In this document: positions 36,363 to 52,732 of the stretch, one piece after another
Layout of the letters: every line of letters begins with the position of its first letter
Numbering within the stretch: position 1 is the first letter of the stretch
DNA from: Perca fluviatilis
Lineage: Eukaryota; Chordata; Actinopteri; Perciformes; Percidae
Direction: 5' to 3'
Assembly (NCBI RefSeq): GCF_010015445.1
Contig: NC_053134.1
Coordinates: 10,771,265 to 10,835,264, forward strand
DNA: 64,000 nucleotides
Position numbers and translations under genes: made by a program
The notes under the pieces: model-generated
What the model was told of the DNA's origin: nothing
The model's input: the letters and a program-made list of their open reading frames with translations, nothing else
The model's database searches: none

Positions 36363-37479
36363 AAGTGTGCGTGTGTCTGAAGTGGGGGAGGTTGCAGACA
36401 GGCATACATTAGTGATGGAGCTGGGGTCCCACACGACCAACATAATGGCACACACGCGCACACATTGTACTCTAAAAGGTGTTTCACAGCACACAGTATC
36501 CACCTCCACCCAGGCATGGCAGCATGTGTGATATTGTCACCCCCCAAAACATCCAGCGTGAAACGCTCCAGCACAGCCTGTAATGTTGTTTGTCCTTGTG
36601 TAAGTCCTTGTTTGCCACTTTTTCATTTCTCTGGAAGGAAGCCATAATGAAATCCCTGTGCGGACCACAGGATCCCATCATCCTCACCCGTCCTTGTCTG
36701 CTGGAGCAGAGTCGGGAGGATGAGGAGAGGTTGTCCCGAGACAGAGAGACAGAAAGACAAATTAATAAGTAATTAAAGACAGTGACTGAAGCGTATGGGT
36801 CTTATGGGTGTTGTGAGAGGATTCGCAGACTGAGCTAAGAGGACAACCGGCTGAAGGAAAACTCTGTCTTTTTGTCATTATGTAGGTTTCCATCTGTTTA
36901 TGTGATATATAAAGACTGCATGGAAAGAAGACATTTTCCGGAAATGCAATGTCCATCTGACACAGTGCATGTCCTGCTGACCTCAGTAAAGTAGGCTAAC
37001 GTTTTTCTCTTTGGTAATGCAAAATGGAGAAAACTAGCCAATAATTATGACACCAAAGCATCTGGGAAGTAATGTGAGAAGGGTCGTTGGATTCACCAAC
37101 AGAGATGGAAAAATCAAATTGTAAAGGCAAGGCTGCTTGTTGACTTTGTGAAATGCCACTGCCTTACGGTAAAGTTAGCTGGTCACTCAAGTTGAGAGCA
37201 AAGCCAAGTCAGTAATGGCTCAAAATAATGACACTGATTTAAAAATTTTATTTTACTACTCAATATACAGTAATATATTAAGTATTTCTTATGAATGAGT
37301 AGACAAGGGACTACTAACATTACAAAACTATACTCACTTTCCCAATATCAATCAAATTTGAAATAAAAATATTCATCGTTTTCAGTTATTCAGGAAGCCT
37401 GCCCATCTGATGGAAACATTGCATTGCATTTTAATTTTTTACAGTGACAGTGACAGTTGGATGGAAACACAGTTAAATG
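36363..37479. other. Non-coding interval
   Basis: No exon or recognised repeat. Confidence 0.35.
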
Positions 37480-37485
37480 TTCTCT

Positions 37486-37553
<68 letters not shown>
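37480..37553 (+). repeat. (TC)n polypyrimidine microsatellite
   Basis: About 64 consecutive pyrimidines, nearly all TC units, then one A and further TC units. Confidence 0.95.
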
Positions 37554-37778
37554 GGGTGCATTACTGTGTCTGTGCTTGTGATTTAGTGAACCATTTTAGT
37601 CAAGGGCATGTAAAGACAGCACTGGAACAATAGACCTCAGGGTCAGATCCATTTTAATGTTACAACACATCTATACACAACATAATGCAGATGGATTGAT
37701 TCAATGCTCTCATACATGCATAAATAACAGTAAAGGTACAGTACCTACAGTATGAGCCCACAACACAATACACACACT

Positions 37779-37781
<3 letters not shown>

Positions 37782-37832
<51 letters not shown>
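37782..37832 (+). repeat. (CA)n microsatellite, about 51 bp
   Basis: A CA tract; a second longer one follows 150 bp downstream in the same orientation. Confidence 0.95.
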
Positions 37833-37833
<1 letters not shown>

Positions 37834-37984
37834 GCACAGACGGCAACCAATACATCTTCATAAAGTGCACATGCCACTGTAAATGTCTGGAATGTATTGA
37901 ATGGGCAGATTGCTTCTCTTCCTCTTCAATATTCATGGTGATGGAGATAGAAAGGGTCAAAAGGGCCTGAGTTAAACAAACATG

Positions 37985-38940
<956 letters not shown>

Positions 38941-38955
38941 TGTATATATACATAT

Positions 38956-39009
<54 letters not shown>
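38941..39009 (+). repeat. (TA)n microsatellite
   Basis: An imperfect TATACATA head followed by about 44 bases of pure TA. Confidence 0.95.
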
Positions 39010-39013
<4 letters not shown>

Positions 39014-39049
39014 TTCAGTATACCCATTACAATACATTAAACTACACCA

Positions 39050-39245
39050 CTGATTTACAAAAAACCTGCAGCATTCCCATCAGTTGTGTTCAATGCTATT
39101 TAGCAAATGTTAGCATGCTAACACACTAAACCAAGATGGTCAACATGGTGAACATTATACCTGCTAAACATCTGCATGTTAGCATTGTCATCTTTACCGT
39201 GTCAGCTCAAATCACCTAAAGTGCCTAAAAATAGCCTCACAGAAC
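39050..39245 (-). repeat. Interspersed repeat, GCTAACATGCTAAC family, minus-strand copy
   Basis: Contains TGTTAGCATGCTAACACAC, ATTATACCTGCTAAACATCT and CATGTTAGCATTGTCAT. Reverse-complemented, the motif order matches 51650-51750 (ATGCTAGCATGCTGATGCTT, AGCAGGTATAATGTTTAC). Confidence 0.6.
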
Positions 39246-40849
39246 TGCAGCATAGCTGTAGACTCTTAGTTTTTACTTTTACAAAATACTAGTAAAGTAT
39301 TCCCATGAGTCAAGACAGAATTAGTTTATGGATTTTAAAAGTGGTCTTCATCGGTGCATAAAACATAGTTAAGAAATATTTCCCAAAGAGATAGAGGTTG
39401 TTGCTGATGGTGAGGTACAGTAATGGTCAAATGTCCTCAGAGGCTCATTGGTGCATTGATTTGTGTTTTAAAAGGATCCTACTTTAACCCTTTCAGATCT
39501 GATCTGGGAGAGGTAGATTACCAGATATCCATTGTGACTGGAAATGAAATGAAAGACTCTGATTACTCTCAACAAGAATTTGACATATTAATCCTGAAAG
39601 CACACACACACACCAACAAACAAACAAACACATACACACAGTAGCAGAGTGTTTGGTGGGCAGAAGGATGTTGAGATTAGATGTGCGGGGAGCCAGGGAT
39701 CAGACAGACAGCAGAGACAGATTAGTAGATATGGATACAGGATTAACATATACTGTCACACACACAAACCTACTCAAATACACACACAGTGGATTTAAGA
39801 GGAGGCGGCTAAGTGACCTTTGCCCTTTAGGCTGAGACAGGATTGCTTCTGAAGCACACAAAGGAATGAGTAAAGTTGCGAACTGAAAGATGCATGTGGA
39901 AGGAAAAAAACAAAGAAAAACAAATCAAGATCAGACGGTGAAACCCTCCACAGAGGTTTCTGTCTCTCCCCTGGTTATCTGCTGTTTAGCCTCTCCTTTA
40001 GCTTGGGATTTAGCATAATCAATTACAGAATAATCCCCCATCCTCCCCCCCCCCTCTCCTTCATCCTCATCCTCCTTGTCTGCCTCCATCCATCCTCTAC
40101 TGTATTTCAGCTTTTCAGCGCAAATGATTAAATTTCAGTCTTCTTTTCATGCGTTTTCATCTGCGCACAGGCAGAATATAGAGACATTGTGGCATTTCAG
40201 CTGCCCTTTGTCCCCGGGCTGCTGCGAGACGCCGATAAAAGACGCAACAAGCTCAGTCACAGATCAACCTTTTAGAGCTAGGAGGAGGGATGAAAAGGGA
40301 AAGTGCTTCAAAAGCTCAGTGGAGTGAAGAAGGGAAAAAGTGGTGGGGGGGAAAGACAGGGTCATGAGTGGGATGTGGAGATGTTAGACTGCAAGTGTTT
40401 CTGAATTCATGCTGACAGTGAAAGAGGAGTGTGCACATGATTTCCTGTGTCTGAATGCACTTGTTTAGGTGCAGGGACATGTGTCTGGAGACAGACTTTC
40501 TCAGACTGCTATTTGAGATGAGTGCTTGTTGTTTGCTTCTTTATTATGGCTACATTACCCTACTGTGCTGCATGGTCTAGCTCACCATACGGACTGAGCT
40601 TGAGGCCATTGCATGAGCATGAATAATGCAATGATCAGCCACTACCACTCTGTGTTCTCAGTCTGTCTGTCTGCTCACTACTTCAGGGTAAAGGGGACAA
40701 AAATGTAGGAGTACACAATACAAAACTCCCCTTCACGTAAAGAGATTATTCTTTATTTTTAAAGATAATGTCTTTAGACTTAGCCAAATGTTGATTTTTT
40801 TTTGACAAACTGCCAAGTCTGCATGCAGAGACAGACCCCCATCCCATTG
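39246..40849. other. Non-coding interval
   Basis: No exon. About 39950-40300 is complex non-repetitive sequence with a C9 run at about 40046. Nothing else recognised. Confidence 0.35.
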
Positions 40850-41012
40850 CAAGATGGCCTCTGGTTCTCACTGTTTAGTCTTTATGCTAAGCTAAGCTAA
40901 CTGTCTTCTGGCTCCAGCTTATTATTATTATATTATATATATTATATTATTGAGTGTGCATATATGAGAGTGGTATCTTTACATCTAACATTTGGCAAGA
41001 AAGTAAATGCTA
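40850..41012 (+). repeat. Interspersed repeat, family with GCTAAGCTAAGCT core, copy 2
   Basis: Shares the order of motifs with the copy at 2262-2465: TTTATGCTAAGCTAAGCTAA, then GAGAGTGGTATC, then GGCAAGAAAG. An AT-rich microsatellite-like insertion (about 40920-40952) interrupts it. Confidence 0.5.
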
Positions 41013-41179
41013 TGATTCTGTGATTGGTTCTGGTTTTGTTGGTGGCTTTTTTTCCCTCTCCTCTCTGCAGGGCATGTGTGTGGCAGGGGGCTTGGCTGGC
41101 TTCTCCAGGCAGCCGATGAGGCACACCTGTATCCATTCACCTCATCACTCACTCCATATAAGCCTGGTCTTCACTCCGC

Positions 41180-41366
41180 TAGTCTATATCCACAACGTTC
41201 CACTTTAGGGAGGAAATTCCGCCGGATTGCGATGTCCGTTTCCTTGCACTTTCTTTGTGTTGGAATTTTTAACTCCAGTTGATTTACTATGGTTAACTTC
41301 TACTCAGATCTCTGCAGGGTAAATCCAGACAGCTAGCTAGACTATCTGTCCAATCTGAGTTTTCTC
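41180..41366 (+). mobile_element. Partial copy of the TAGTCT element
   Basis: Starts TAGTCTATATCCACAACGTT and ends AATCTGAGTTTTCT. It breaks off at the same element position as the copy at 32780-32991 and has an internal deletion near its start (after GTTCCACTT). Confidence 0.7.
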
Positions 41367-42537
41367 TCGCATTCTCTGATCTCTGCCTTTGTCCCGTCAA
41401 CTTACCTGTGGTTGTTTTTGTGTGCCACGTTGCCAATCCTGTTACTGAGTTCCCACGCCTGTTTTTCCACTCTGACTCCAAGGACATCTCCAACCGGCCA
41501 GCTCCCTGCCACCCCTGCTTTTGCTTGAGACGTGTTTGTTTGAATAAACTCTTTTTCACTTACCAACCAGTTACCATTCTCTGCTTTGGGGTCCAAAAGC
41601 CTCTAGTTCGCAGCAGCAAATTCCCCAAGGTGAACTACTCCTTTAACTGAGCTATACAAATTAGATTAAATCCAATTCCTGCATATACTAGCTGTAAAAG
41701 ATTGAGGAGCTCATCTGGTAGATCATTTTGGCAATCAAACATTGTTTACTGACCTTCATCGCGTCTATTTTATCTCACCAATCATTATTAGACTTGATGT
41801 CACTTTGTCCTAATGATGGTTCTCATAAACATCACATAAACTGACTGCATATTAAAGATGGCATGTATAATCTATGTTTTGTTTTGATTTATTCCGAAGC
41901 GCTTTCCCACAAAACATACACGTTATTCTTCGATTACGATTGATTGACAGACTGCGACTGTTGCAGATTATTTTGGAGCAATTCAGTATCAGGGTGGCAG
42001 AGAGAGGGAGGAGATGTCTATGAATTGCAGAGCGTGACACAAACAGCAGTCTGATGCAATGTGCTGTAATAGCAGGGCTGTCAGATACACACTTTAGGTA
42101 ATGGCATGTGTGTGTGTTCATGCAGAGAGAGAGAGAGATTAAAGATGGTGAGAAAATCCATTAGGTATCAGTAATATGGATGAACCAGAACTAAACAGAG
42201 TCAGTGTGTTTACAGTTTGTGTGCGATTGTGTGGCAGATAATAATTAAAGCAATTAACACAACAGTGACATATGTGGCTTGTCTGGCCTTACAAACAGCA
42301 GCATCTACAAAATGGCTGCCGACATGATGAGAAATCAGGGCATAAGATGGATGCTGTTGCAGTTTAATGTTGGCCAGGTCTAAGTTTTAACAAAAAGGGG
42401 AAAGGAATAAATCCATGGCTTCTCCATATAATATAGAGGCCCCAGCTGGCAAGGATGTTGTCAGATTGTTAAACAAGGACTTAAAGGAAAATGTATACAC
42501 CTGGGTCTTATGTTTGCAATTTTGGCCATCATTCTTA

Positions 42538-42538
<1 letters not shown>
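41367..42538. other. Non-coding interval
   Basis: No exon or clear repeat, apart from a short GAGAGA run near 42125. Confidence 0.35.

Positions 42539-42602
<64 letters not shown>
42539..42602 (+). repeat. (TTA)n trinucleotide microsatellite, about 64 bp
   Basis: An uninterrupted ATT/TTA tract; frames through it read as poly-Tyr or poly-Ile. Confidence 0.95.
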
Positions 42603-42605
<3 letters not shown>

Positions 42606-45554
42606 TTTGTACCCACCCAGTTGATCGCTCGGGTAACAAGGCAGCTTTACAACAAAAAGTCCAATGTTGCAAGAAACATTTGAATCAGAGAATCATACAG
42701 GTTTTAAACTAACCTTCATATTAGCGTGAGTTACAGCCTTTAAACCATTTTATGATCATGCAAAATAAATTAATGCATTAATTGAGTTTTTGGCCAGTAT
42801 GGAGCAGCTGAACAAGCTGTACGCCCACTTTACATCTTTTAATGGTCACGTCTCTTCTCCTCACATGAATGAGAACAGGGTCAGAGGACAGACTTACATT
42901 AGCACAGGCTGAGGGACAAAGACGAGGGGAGAGGAGATGGATGCAGAGCAAAATGCTAAAACAGGTTCTAGTTGTCTTTCATTGTATCAAAAGTGAATTT
43001 AAGGAAACCTTGTCTTGCTCTTCAGTTTATCTCTCGCCTCTAGAAAACCAATTACACCACATGTCAAGGGTCAAGGGTCTCCGTCTGCATGTGTGCGTTT
43101 GTCATGTTATGGTTACATGGGTGCAGACGACAGTGCAGTGTTTGTACGTTTTCTCAAGCGTCATCCGAGGTTGTTGGTGCACTCATGACATAAGAACACA
43201 CTAAATAACACACAGCCACCCACAAAGTGCAGGTTTGAGCAGGAATGAGTCACCCAGAGAGCGGCAGGAGAGCTGTTTACATAAGTCTATCAAATGGCAG
43301 CCTTCACTTGAGCCATTACATAATGCTGAGCGCAGGAGCAGTTGCTTCGAACTGTAAATAACAGCTAAGCATTAATCAGAGAGATAGTAGGAATACAAAC
43401 TGAACAGGTTTGCAGCAGCTCACTGAATGCTGTCCTGTTTAAAGTCTACAAAGAAAACCCTTAAAGCTGCTCTAATCAAGTATTAAATTACTATGTACTG
43501 TAAAAGGGGTTGCTTGTTGTAACTGTTTTGGTTCAGTTTCCCAGCTGTCATCAACCACAATTCTAGATGCTGTCATTTTTATGCAGAAGAGCTCTGATAA
43601 AACCACTGTATCCTCTCTGTCTGCCACCAGACAAAGCCAGCAACTATAGCTGGTAAACAGCATTTAGCATGTGAAGAGCCAGATATTTCCCTCAGGAGTT
43701 GATAGAGACCATTTGTAAGTTCATAATGTGTCCATGTTGTGTTTACACTATTAGAAACAATACAATCCCTAATGAGTGTCTGGTTGGTGTTTTTCAACTG
43801 TAAATACATCTGATACCTGAATCCCCCCCCAGAGGCTCTGATGCTACAATATTAGTACATGAAAGAGCCCACCTGAGAGGGTGTGGCCCCCCCTGCTTTT
43901 TGTTTCCCTCAGCTATTATACCTTGAAAAGTGACTATTAGCCTGAGGTGCTTATCCACTTCTTGTAATGTGAGTCACAAGGCCCCGCTTCCTCCCTTTGG
44001 GCAATGGCTGTTTTTGTGACTGATTCCACTCCCAAGATGTTAGAATTGTAAATGTTCAAATTTCGTGTTTCTCCCTAGAGCAGTTCCACAACTTATCGTC
44101 CATGCTGGCTTAAAAGCTGAAGGTCAAAGTTCATTTTTGAACATGGAAACAGCAGTTGAGAAAAAAACACTTACCACAAGGTCCATTTAGCAGCTGTATT
44201 TTTCTATAATTTGCTCGTTTGTTGAAGGGGCTTTTGTTTACCCTGGGTTTAAATTTGAAACTTATATATATGTTTGACTACAGTTACAGTACAATAGTAC
44301 ACTAAAATAAAGCTTGTTCTTCTCCCTTTGTTTTATTTCATGTGCCAACTAGAGTGTATTCCCCGTATTCCACTGCCTCCTTGCATTATGCGCAACATGC
44401 TCCGAGATTTATGAGAGGGATAACTGTAACCACTGAGATAGAGTAATTATAGGAGGACAGAATAATTAAAGGATGCACTCATCATCAATCATACCATGCC
44501 ATTAAGATAAAATGTTACGGTTCATGTGTGCGGCTTGTGGTGGTATGTGCTATATGTGCCGAGGCGAGGGCGCTTATGAAAGATTTATATCTCTATAGGG
44601 GGTGAAGGATGTATGGTGTGGACACAGACATGCCAGCAAATAGACAAGGTCACAAGTCTATTCAGCTGCTCATGAACACACACAGAAAATCCCCATCCCC
44701 CAAAACATTTGAATATCCAGAACAAACCCAAAATCAAAGTTGCCACCCTCAGCAGCATCCATTATCGAAAGGCGACACAGAATCACTGAGGATTCATGAT
44801 ATTCCATCATTTGGCTTTCTACTTCCTTCCACAGAATTTATTTTTTGCTTCACTTGAAGGATTTGTTGTTTTGCTTGCTGGCCGGAGCATTGTCAGCGTG
44901 TGAAAAGAACAAACTAGATCCAGCCAGTTAGGAGTAGGCACACTTCAATCTGCTTTATGATTACGTATAGAGGACATTTAAATTCCATCTCTTGTTTCTA
45001 TTTGTAAACCTCAGCACTTTCCAACAGTCAGAGGAATTCAAGAATTATATAAATGGCCTGAAAATAGGGTTGAACGCCAAAGGCATCAGAATACAAATAG
45101 TCATTTGACATGCGCAAACATTACTGCTAAAAATCTCTCTGCTATAGCACAGTCCTGTCATCCTGCATGGTATATGTGCTCTAAAACCCAAGTTCAGAAA
45201 TGCTGAAAAAAGGCTTGTGTTCTTTAAAGAAAAACAGTGAGCTGTTCAGGCAAGTTTTACTACAAGATGAGGGATTTGAAGATGAAGGAGGGGCTGCTGG
45301 TAACAAAACAAAACATCTAAGTATCTAAGTAAATTTTTATTATTTAATCTCATATTCAATCTTACAAGTGTATAGATGATCTAAACGCAGCTGGAAGATT
45401 TGTGTTTGCGGCAAAGATCTCAAATGGAGGAACACTATTTTTGTCAGAATACTCAGCGAAGGAAAATCAGCACAGGCATTAGAGTAGAGCTTTTGTAAAG
45501 ATAAAATGAACATGTGCTGTTTTTGGCCCAGTAAACAGTATATTTACATGCACT
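42603..45554. other. Non-coding interval with a complex island
   Basis: No exon. About 44340-44530 is non-repetitive and carries several ATTA-type sites (GTAATTATAGG, AGAATAATTAAAGG), reminiscent of conserved non-coding elements; unproven. Confidence 0.25.
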
Positions 45555-45685
45555 TGTCTCTGATTGTTTCATTGTTTGGGAACCATGGTTGCCTGCACAA
45601 AACTTGCCATCTATCCAGTGATTGTTGAGATATTTCAGTCTGGACCAAAGTGGTAGACCAACTGACGTTGCCATTCCTAGCGCGG
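45555..45685 (+). repeat. Interspersed repeat, ACCAAAGTGGT family, plus-strand fragment
   Basis: Contains TTGTTGAGATATTTCAGTCT and GGACCAAAGTGGTAGACCAA, the terminal part of the family also seen at 51590-51965 and, inverted, at 32565-32775. Confidence 0.55.
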
Positions 45686-45882
45686 CAAAAAAAAAATATT
45701 TGTTTACATATTATGTGTTTTTCTTCTAACCACAATGCACCGATGACAAGTATTTTGTTATATCGCTATGGCAATTTTGCACTGTGATGGTTCAATCTCT
45801 CAGTCAGGGGTTAAAACCTTCCATAATAGGGCCATCAATCCTCATAGTGGGACTTGGGGGGGAAAACTTCATGCTTTGTGCT

Positions 45883-48395
<2,513 letters not shown>

Positions 48396-48610
48396 AATAA
48401 TCTATTGCACTGTTCAATCCCTGCACTGTTCACCTTTGCACTACCATCATTGCACACACTCTACCATAGCACCTTATCATGGTCATTGCATTTCTGTGAG
48501 TGATTTTTATTTTTACTCTTATGTATGTGTGATATATGTGTATATGTGTTTGTTGTGTTATGGTTATCTAAGCTACTGGATGCCTAAAAATTCCTTCAGG
48601 ATGAATAAAG

Positions 48611-48673
<63 letters not shown>
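48396..48673 (+). mobile_element. LINE-like 3' end with (TATC)n tail
   Basis: A body with GCACTGTTCAATCCCTGCAC and TTCCTTCAGGATGAATAAAG runs straight into about 15 TATC units (48613-48673). Fish non-LTR retrotransposon 3' ends commonly finish in ...GGATnAATAAAGTATCTATC. Only the 3' end is present, as expected of a 5'-truncated insertion. Confidence 0.65.
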
Positions 48674-50272
48674 GACACCGAGCACTAGAGAAAAGCAAGA
48701 TGATCACAATGCCATATATGAAAATAACAACCTCCATCTCGTCCACCCTGGTGTCCCTTTGTGACGCAGCCTTTCCCTTTGTTGTTTGTACCGAGTGGAT
48801 ATACATGCTGGGCGTCCTCCAAGGCCTTGAAAAAAGTACAGAGGTCTCCAGTGACGCGCCCACCTGCCCTTTACACCCTCACAGGACTAAGCATGGCTTG
48901 AAAGGCACCAAAGCGGGGCTGAGATTAAACTGCACCACCTCAAATTTGAGAGTATTTCTTTTATAAGTGTGTAATATGCAATGCATTAGGAAACACCAAA
49001 ACAATAAAGCAAGCAAGCACGTCACAGATGTTGGGTAATTGTATCAATGTGTTGATATAATTCTGAAATATTGTATGAACCTTTAGTTTACATTTGATCA
49101 TGTTAAGTTATTTCACATAATGCGTCAATAAACTAACTGCTGTGAGAGCCCTCTATTCTCTATTGGTGTGTGTTGTTTATTTATATAACTCAAAATAACA
49201 AGTTTGTCCCAGGAGGCTTATGCTATGTACAACATGTGACATTATCTATTATTAGACCCTTGATTCAGATAAGTAAGTACTTTAACAAAGGTAGTACAAG
49301 CAGTAGTATAATGGTAATTACAATATACATCCAAGACCTGCAAAGTAAAAAGCAACAGAGTATCAAGGAACATCAAGAAATGAAATGAAATGCGTACATT
49401 TACGTTTTGCAAAGCAGCTTTAGGTATATAAGTTAATAATACAAGAGTTACATACAGACTACAGTGTGATTAGGGAAGACTGATGTTGAAATGGCCCTTA
49501 AGACAATGTTAATCGCTGAATTAGAGAAAGCTTGTTTACACACAACAGTGGTAGCTCCAACTATGAATCTGGTCTGATCATGCATTTGTTTTTGAAATAT
49601 TTCCTCAACACAACTAGGATACATAACCAGAAATAAATAAATAGCCATTTACTGGGCTACAATGTTTTACAATGAGCCAAACAGTAAAACAAAACAGTAC
49701 AATCAATCAGTACAGGCCAAAAATGTGTATCAATGTGGATCTCTTGGGCGTTTGGGGCTTTCCCTATGGTAATTAAAAGGCTGTTTACTAGAGCCCCAGA
49801 CAGAGGCCTGGCTACTATGGTTGAGTGGATGTGCAGAGAGAAGAGGTAAGGGCTGTCCAAAATGCTGCCAGTGCCAAAAACACTCTGGATGGGCCGCTGT
49901 TAGCACAGCAACCCCACTCGGTGGCCGTGCCAAAGCCACACACACTCGCAGACGCAGACCAGCACTCGGCCAGTCGGCTGTGCCAGAATCACCCCTGGGG
50001 TGGAGGGTACATTAACTAATTGCTCAGCCCAGCTTAGAGAGCACAAGAGCATGAACGGAGAGAGGAATGGGAGAAAAGTCGGACATAAAGACTGAGGAGG
50101 AGTGGAGATGGAGAGTGGCATAATAAAGTGAAAAGAGTGATCACAGTGACATGAATGGATGCAGAAAGACAGACAGACAGACAGACGGACAGGAAGCTTG
50201 TTTACATGGGCATGAGTCCAATACAGCATTAGGATAGGCCAGCAGAGGCAGGACAATGGAGCAGGCTGCAAG

Positions 50273-50274
<2 letters not shown>
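48674..50274. other. Non-coding interval
   Basis: No exon. About 49735-49830 is complex, non-repetitive sequence. A short (ACAG)n run lies at 50168-50188. Confidence 0.3.

Positions 50275-50345
<71 letters not shown>
50275..50345 (+). repeat. (TG)n microsatellite, about 71 bp
   Basis: An uninterrupted TG tract opposed to the CA tract at 50539-50658. Confidence 0.95.
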
Positions 50346-50349
<4 letters not shown>

Positions 50350-50538
50350 CAGTTTGTAGTGTCTGGGACAATGGGCTTGTGGGGTATTGAAGGATAGGGG
50401 GATTATAGGTCAGTTCAAAGAGAGAAAGACATGGGATTGGATTTAGAGGAAAAAAGAGAGGTTCCAAATAAAAGAACAGGCTCTGATTATCAACCCAGAC
50501 CCAGGGTACAGACATAGAGGTATGCCGAGACGCACATA

Positions 50539-50568
50539 CGCACACACGCACGCGCACACACACACACA

Positions 50569-50658
<90 letters not shown>
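50539..50658 (+). repeat. (CA)n microsatellite with CG-containing head, about 120 bp
   Basis: CACACACGCACGCGCACAC passes into a long CA tract with one CATA interruption. Confidence 0.95.
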
Positions 50659-50665
<7 letters not shown>

Positions 50666-51000
50666 TCGCTTTAGGCTTCTTTCTGGCTGAGCTTCAGATA
50701 TGTGCCCCTCCGTTTTTGCCCATGCTGCCCCGAGAAAGTGTCCAAACCCAGCATAGAAAACACCCCAGACCCCCTTGTAGCCCGCCTCACCCCTACTCTC
50801 TCTCTTCATACTAATACACAAAGGAGACCTACAAAACGAATCGGCCAAACAAGTGTATGTATTGTTGCCGGCGGTTACGCAGAATGGTAAAGACTGGCTA
50901 CTCTGTGGGTTGCGAGGGCCCTTTGGAGAACTTCAACTGAGTATCTATGGTGATAAAAGGGAAAGAACACAACACTTTTCTTCACAGGAGTATGTGTGTG

Positions 51001-51004
<4 letters not shown>

Positions 51005-51056
<52 letters not shown>

Positions 51057-51060
51057 GTGT
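51005..51060 (+). repeat. (TG)n microsatellite, about 56 bp
   Basis: The third long alternating tract within 800 bp, again in TG orientation. Confidence 0.95.
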
Positions 51061-51589
51061 GTAGGAGGGGGGTACTTTCCAAAGGTTCAGAAACGCAGGT
51101 GTTGGTATCCTCCCTCACACTACTACTTCTCTTTCTCTTTTGTTGTTGTTGTTTTACTGTCTTTGTTAACTTCTCTCTTTGACAGACTGAAAACCTTGAG
51201 TCTAAAGCCAAACTTGAAAAAAAAAACAAAAAAAAAACAAACTGCCTCTTGCATTAACATGCTCAGGTGTCTCATCAACAGCATTGAAGTCTGTGGAGCC
51301 AGCCTCAATTAAAGTAGCTGAAATGAGTTAGATGTAGGGAAGGTTAGCGAGTATAAAAGTGCATCTGCTTCTCTTTAGCTCTCTCTCATCTTCACGCTTT
51401 GTAGATGTTACTGTGTAAAGGAAACTGGTGTTCAGACACACACTACACCTGTGTTTTGTATTTCTCACAATCATCCATTTATTTTTGCTGCAACAAAATA
51501 GCACTATATATTAGTGAACATGAACAACTATAAACATAAACATATTAAACAGCATAGTTGCACATTTTTACTAATTATAGAACAGGCCA
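51061..51589. other. Non-coding interval
   Basis: A short A-rich run (51219-51240); no exon or repeat family recognised. Confidence 0.35.
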
Positions 51590-51965
51590 AGAAGCCATGC
51601 TAGCGGTGCTGTGAGGCTGTACTTGGGCACAGAGCTGCTTTGAGCTAACATAAGCAATCACAATGCTAGCATGCTGATGCTTAGCAGGTATAATGTTTAC
51701 AATGTTCACACTCTTAGTTTAGCATTTGCTAATTAGCACTGAACACAAATTACAGCAGAGGCTGATATAAAATAAGTTTAGCAGGTATTAGACAAATTAC
51801 ATTTTTACCTGATGGTGGTGCTACAGTTAAAGTCAGAGGATCACCAAAGTGATTATAATTCATCCTGAGGGGAACATGAAAGCCTGAATCAAATTTAATC
51901 CAAAAATTATTGAGAGATTTAAGTTTGGGCCAAAGTGGTGTACCGACTGACCGCCAAACCGACAT
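51590..51965 (+). repeat. Interspersed repeat, GCTAACATGCTAAC / ACCAAAGTGGT family, fullest copy
   Basis: Motifs in order: GAGCTAACATAAGCAATC, AGCAGGTATAATGTTTAC, TTTGCTAATTAGCAC, GATGGTGGTGCTACAG, GGATCACCAAAGTGATT, then GGGCCAAAGTGGTGTACCGA. This is a very common fish repeat by my recollection. Its halves are found separately at 39050-39245, 45555-45685 and 32565-32775. Confidence 0.65.
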
Positions 51966-52640
51966 TGTCATCCACAGAACAACCTATCTGCACATGCAAA
52001 CTTAGCAAAACTAGTGAAAATATATAATAATATCCAAATATTTCAATGACCATCTCTCATTACCAATCAACCGAACCAAAAATAACCATCAGCTTTTTAA
52101 ATGTCCACCTCTGAACGCAATAAATCCATCACAAATTGGCCTGTTTTCCACAGAACAAAACATCTAATATCACGTCCATTAGTGACGGTAAATATAGCCG
52201 GTAATGTTCCCAGTTCACCCGGGTGATGCAACCATCCCTCGCAGAGGTGACTGGTAGGGTATTTCAGCCTGCAGTGGCTGCAGGTGGCGTCATCTCCATT
52301 CATGCACAGATAATGACCCTTCAGTGTGTCTGGGAAGCTGGCCTCGCACAGGAACACAGAAGTGGACAGCGACTTCTTTGCCGGTAATTGCGCAGCACTT
52401 TTCAATGAAAGCTCTCCTGCTGTGACACCCTTGAGTGATGGGCACTGCGGTGCCCTACTTTGGACAGCTGGAACTCCAGTTTCCACATTATTGTGTGTTT
52501 GCGTGTGTGTATGTTCTGTTTCTGACTGACAAGCGAGATGATTCAAGTTGTCACAGGCATACAGAGCTTTGTGAGTGGCTTGTGTTCAGCCTGTGTAGGG
52601 GGATGTACTGTGTGAATGTATAATCCTTTCACAGCATATC

Positions 52641-52644
<4 letters not shown>

Positions 52645-52728
<84 letters not shown>

Positions 52729-52732
52729 TGTC
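52645..52732 (+). repeat. (TG)n microsatellite, about 88 bp
   Basis: A TG tract with a TATG interruption at its right end. Confidence 0.95.

Noticed and set aside
48613..48673. Regularly spaced repeats considered as a CRISPR array
   Set aside because: These are 4-base tandem units without spacers, in a vertebrate genome.
52097..52546. 149-codon minus-strand open frame with Cys/His residues resembling a zinc-binding pattern
   Set aside because: The spacing fits no zinc-finger family I know, the start of the frame crosses a TG-rich tract, and no splice partners were found.
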